From Rubrobacter sp. (GTDB lineage Bacteria; Actinomycetota; Rubrobacteria; Rubrobacterales; Rubrobacteraceae), in NCBI GenBank assembly GCA_016781775.1, contig JADDPR010000523.1:1-25024 (forward strand): a stretch of 25,024 nucleotides of DNA. The letters run 5' to 3'. The notes beneath the pieces are model-generated. The model did no database searches, had not been told where the DNA came from, and saw only the letters and a program-made list of their open reading frames with translations. Shown one piece after another: positions 22,293 through 25,024 of this stretch (positions are counted from its first letter, which is position 1; each line of letters opens with the position of its first letter). The position numbers were made by a program, and so were the translations under genes.

Positions 22293-23054
22293 ATGGGGCT
22301 GAAGGTCCGCATCATCCCGTGCCTGGACGTGAACGCGGGCAGGGTCGTGAAGGGGACGAAGTTCAAGGACCTGCGCGACGCGGGCGATCCGGTGGAACTT
22401 GCCGCCCTCTACGACCGCGAGGGGGCCGACGAGCTCGTCTTCTACGACATCACCGCCTCCCACGAGGGGCGCGAGACTGCGGCAAGGCTCGCGAGGGCGA
22501 CCGCCGAGGAGGTTTTTATCCCGTACACCATCGGCGGGGGCGTGAGGACGGCCGACGACATGCGCGCGATGCTCCGGGCCGGGGCCGACAAGGTCTCCGT
22601 CAACAGCGCCGCCGTGAGGACGCCGGACCTTATCGACACGGGTGCCGAGCGCTTCGGGAGCCAGTGCGTCGTCCTCAGCGTGGACGTGAAGCGCAAGGAA
22701 GACGGCCGGCGCGGCTGGGAGGTCTACTTGAACGGGGGGCGTGTGAACACGGGGATCGACGCCGTCGAGTGGTGTGTGGAGGGCGAGAAGCGGGGGGCGG
22801 GGGAGTACGTCTTGAACAGCATGGACGCCGACGGGACGGAGGTCGGCTACGACCTCGACCTCATAAGCGAGATCGCGGGGAGGACGAGCCTCCCGATCAT
22901 CGCCTCCGGCGGGGCCGGGCACCCGGACCACATGGTCTCCGCCGTCCGCGCCGGTGCCTCCGCCGTCCTCGCCGCGAGCATCTTCCACTTCAACGAGTGG
23001 ACCATCGCCGACACGAAGGCGAAGCTCGCGGAAGCCGGGATCCCCGTCCGATGA
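22293..23054 (+). CDS. hisF: Imidazole glycerol phosphate synthase, cyclase subunit
   Basis: With HisH converts PRFAR and ammonia to imidazole glycerol phosphate and AICAR, step 5 of His synthesis. The 253-residue (beta/alpha)8 protein has catalytic Asp 12 in PCLDVNAGRVVKGTKF and Asp 131 in VLSVDVKRK. It also has phosphate-binding GGGVRT, NSMDADGTEVGYDLDLI, and IIASGGAGHPDHM with ASIFHF. GGGAGGAGGGAG precedes the ATG. HisH is not in the window. It is ATGA-coupled to hisIE. Confidence 0.97.
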   Translation: MGLKVRIIPCLDVNAGRVVKGTKFKDLRDAGDPVELAALYDREGADELVFYDITASHEGRETAARLARATAEEVFIPYTIGGGVRTADDMRAMLRAGADKVSVNSAAVRTPDLIDTGAERFGSQCVVLSVDVKRKEDGRRGWEVYLNGGRVNTGIDAVEWCVEGEKRGAGEYVLNSMDADGTEVGYDLDLISEIAGRTSLPIIASGGAGHPDHMVSAVRAGASAVLAASIFHFNEWTIADTKAKLAEAGIPVR

Positions 23055-23692
23055 ACGCCCACGAGAACCCCACGGGGGAGGTCCGCTACGACGCGAACGG
23101 GCTCGTCCCCGTCGTGTCGCAGGACGCGACGACGAACGAGGTCCTCACCCTCGCCTACGCGAACCGCGAGGCCGTCGAGAAGACCCTGCAGACGGGCGAG
23201 GCCCACTTCTACTCCCGCTCGCGCGACGAGCTCTGGCGCAAGGGCGAGACGAGCGGGAACACCCAGCGCGTGGTCGAGGTCCGCCTCGACTGCGACGGCG
23301 ACGCCCTGCTGTACAGGGTCGACCCCGCAGGCCCGGCCTGCCACACCGGAGAACGGACCTGCTTCTTCACCTCGCTCTCGGAGGATGGGGCCACCCCCTC
23401 CGAGGACCAGCCGCACCTCGGGCGCACGCTGACGAGGCTCGCCGGGACGATAAAGGAGCGCCACGAGGAGATGCCGGAGGGCTCTTACACGGCGAAGCTC
23501 TTCGGGCGCGGCGCGGGGTACATCGGCCAGAAGGTCGGCGAGGAGGCGGTCGAGGTCGTGGTGGCGGCGTTGCAGGACGACAGGGTAGCCGAGGAGACGG
23601 CCGATCTTCTCTACCATCTCTTGGTGCTGCTGGAGGAGCGGGACGTCCCCACCGAGGAGGTGGCGAGGATACTCGATGAACGGCACAGGTAG
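23051..23692 (+). CDS. hisIE: Bifunctional phosphoribosyl-AMP cyclohydrolase / phosphoribosyl-ATP pyrophosphatase
   Basis: Catalyses steps 2 and 3 of histidine synthesis. The N-terminal HisI domain (about 1-115) shows AYANREAVEKTLQTGEAHFYSRSRDELWRKGETSGN, the metal-binding DCDGDALLYRVDPAGPACHTGERTCFF. After a short linker the HisE domain (about 125-213) has the MazG-like EEMPEGSYTAKLFGRG, QKVGEEAVEVVVAAL and AEETADLLYHLLVLLEER. The 213-residue length agrees with a fusion. It overlaps hisF by 4 bases and trpE by 17. In well-studied high-G+C actinobacteria HisE is normally separate. Confidence 0.96.
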   Translation: MNAHENPTGEVRYDANGLVPVVSQDATTNEVLTLAYANREAVEKTLQTGEAHFYSRSRDELWRKGETSGNTQRVVEVRLDCDGDALLYRVDPAGPACHTGERTCFFTSLSEDGATPSEDQPHLGRTLTRLAGTIKERHEEMPEGSYTAKLFGRGAGYIGQKVGEEAVEVVVAALQDDRVAEETADLLYHLLVLLEERDVPTEEVARILDERHR

Positions 23693-25024
23693 ACGGCTCA
23701 CCCCGAGCCTCCCGGAGGCCCGGAGGCTGGCCCGCGAGTACGACGTCGTGCCGCTGTATGCGGAGTCCATAGGGGACCTGGAGACGCCCATCTCGGCGGC
23801 GCTCAAGTTCTCCGACGAGTCGCACGTCTTCCTGCTGGAGAGCGCGGAGGAGGCCGAACGGTTCGGGCGGTACTCTTTTCTGGGCTTCGGCCCGAAGCGG
23901 ACGCTCTCGTACAGGAACGGCGTCTACACGGTCGTGGACTCCGACGGGGTGCGCGAGGTAGCGGCGAAAGACCCGTTCCGGGGGCTCGCCGAGATCGTCG
24001 GCAAGAAGAGCGTGGCGCCCCTGCCGAACCTGCCGGCCTTTGTCGGCGGGGCAGTCGGATACTTCTCGTACGACGCCGTGCGCTATCTGGAGAAGCTCCC
24101 GGACGCCCCGCCGGACGACCTGGAGGTGCCGGAGGCGTACTTTGCGGTTACGGACACCCTTATCGTCTTCGACCACCTGCGCCACAAGGTACTCGTGATC
24201 TCTCTGGTCGACGCCGCGAACCTCCGGGACGTCGAGGGCGAGGGCTTCGCCGCGGCGTACCGCCGGGCGGCGGACGACATCGCCCGCGTCGCGGAGAGGT
24301 TAGCCGCGCCCACGCTCCGCCGTCCCCTGCCGGAGGGTAACGGGGGAGCCCTGGAGATCCAGTCGAACTTCACCCGGGCCCATTACGAGGAGGCCGTGGA
24401 GCGGGCGAAGGAGTACATCCGGGCGGGGGACGCGTTCCAGGTTGTGCCGAGCCAGCGCTTCTTCGCGGAGGTAGGCGACCTCGACCCGTTCCTCCTGTAC
24501 CGGGGCTTGCGGACCGTGAACCCGTCGCCGTACATGACGTACCTGAAGCTCGGGGAGATGTCGATTGTCGGGGCCTCGCCGGAGCCGTTGGTCCGGGTCG
24601 AGGGGCGGCGGGTGATGACGCGCCCGATCGCCGGGACGCGACCGCGGGGGGCTACCCCCGAGGAGGATGCGGCGCTCGCCGAGGAGCTTCTGGCGGACGT
24701 AAAGGAGCGGGCCGAGCACGTCATGCTCGTGGACCTCGGGCGCAACGACCTCGGCAGGGTGTCCGAGGTAGGGAGCGTGGAGCTCGAGGACTTCATGGGG
24801 ATCGAGCGCTACTCCCACGTTATGCACATCGTCTCGACCGTCGAGGGCGACCTGAGGGAGGGCCTCACGGCGCTCGACGCGCTGGCCGCGGCGTTCCCGG
24901 CGGGGACGGTCTCGGGGGCGCCGAAGGTGCGGGCGATGGAGATCATAGACGAGCTAGAGCCCACGCGGCGCGGCCCCTACGCGGGCGCCACGGGCTACTA
25001 CGGCGTCGACGGCCGCCTCGACAC
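23676..25024 (+). CDS. trpE: Anthranilate synthase component I, 3' end outside window
   Basis: First enzyme of tryptophan synthesis: chorismate to anthranilate with TrpG. The visible 449 residues begin MNGTGRRLTPSLPEARRLAREYDVVPLYAE. The feedback-site motif LLES is at about residues 53-56 (VFLLESAE). The catalytic part has NPSPYMTYL, VGASPEPLVRVEGRRV, the chorismate-binding PIAGTRPRG, MLVDLGRNDLGRV and FPAGTVSGAPKVRAMEII. These make it TrpE rather than PabB, though PabB cannot be fully excluded. ATG 23676 overlaps the hisIE end by 17 bases. The gene is open to the window edge. Confidence 0.93.
   Translation, partial: MNGTGRRLTPSLPEARRLAREYDVVPLYAESIGDLETPISAALKFSDESHVFLLESAEEAERFGRYSFLGFGPKRTLSYRNGVYTVVDSDGVREVAAKDPFRGLAEIVGKKSVAPLPNLPAFVGGAVGYFSYDAVRYLEKLPDAPPDDLEVPEAYFAVTDTLIVFDHLRHKVLVISLVDAANLRDVEGEGFAAAYRRAADDIARVAERLAAPTLRRPLPEGNGGALEIQSNFTRAHYEEAVERAKEYIRAGDAFQVVPSQRFFAEVGDLDPFLLYRGLRTVNPSPYMTYLKLGEMSIVGASPEPLVRVEGRRVMTRPIAGTRPRGATPEEDAALAEELLADVKERAEHVMLVDLGRNDLGRVSEVGSVELEDFMGIERYSHVMHIVSTVEGDLREGLTALDALAAAFPAGTVSGAPKVRAMEIIDELEPTRRGPYAGATGYYGVDGRLD

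Overview
The window is one strand of densely packed, G+C-rich bacterial DNA. It carries the conserved S10–spc–alpha ribosomal-protein supercluster, followed by an ECF-transporter module, tRNA modification, rplM-rpsI, cell-wall precursor synthesis, and a his/trp junction. Every gene I can support lies on the + strand. High G+C, frequent GTG and TTG starts, a zinc-ribbon S14, a zinc-type L36 and a Cys-free S4 point to Actinobacteriota. The order rplQ-ecfA1-ecfA2-ecfT-truA-rplM-rpsI is best known from Firmicutes but fits a deep-branching actinobacterium such as Rubrobacter. I infer Rubrobacterales-like with moderate confidence. No rRNA, tRNA, insertion sequence, CRISPR array or prophage is visible.

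Layout. 1-53: last codons of tuf. 61-11117: rpsJ-rplC-rplD-rplW-rplB-rpsS-rplV-rpsC-rplP-rpmC-rpsQ-rplN-rplX-rplE-rpsZ-rpsH-rplF-rplR-rpsE-rpmD-rplO-secY-adk. 11123-11872: map. After a 90-base gap with a -10 element come infA-rpmJ-rpsM-rpsK-rpsD-rpoA-rplQ (11963-15091). 15092-17603: ecfA1-ecfA2-ecfT, the energising module of an ECF vitamin/metal transporter, with no S component here. 17600-18361: truA. 18358-19067: a broken O-methyltransferase gene. 19142-19975: rplM-rpsI behind their own promoter and a perfect palindrome. 20074-21396: glmM. 21400-22272: a DUF429 gene. 22293-25024: hisF-hisIE-trpE, with trpE running off the window.

The block from rpsJ to rplQ supplies ribosome parts, the SecY channel, nucleotide balance (adk), Met excision (map), initiation (infA) and RNA polymerase alpha. 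Many junctions overlap by 1 or 4 bases, so translational coupling is likely. No gap exceeds 300 bases; the largest are 90-100 bases (upstream of infA and of glmM), and both hold regulatory-looking sequence.

I found no undescribed multi-gene system. The points worth a second look are: a Gly/Arg-rich N-terminal tail on S5; an acidic N-terminal tail on S17; an ecfA1 gene with no usable start codon whose upstream frame contains a terminator-like hairpin; a methyltransferase gene with several independent lesions; and the structured leaders before rplM and glmM.
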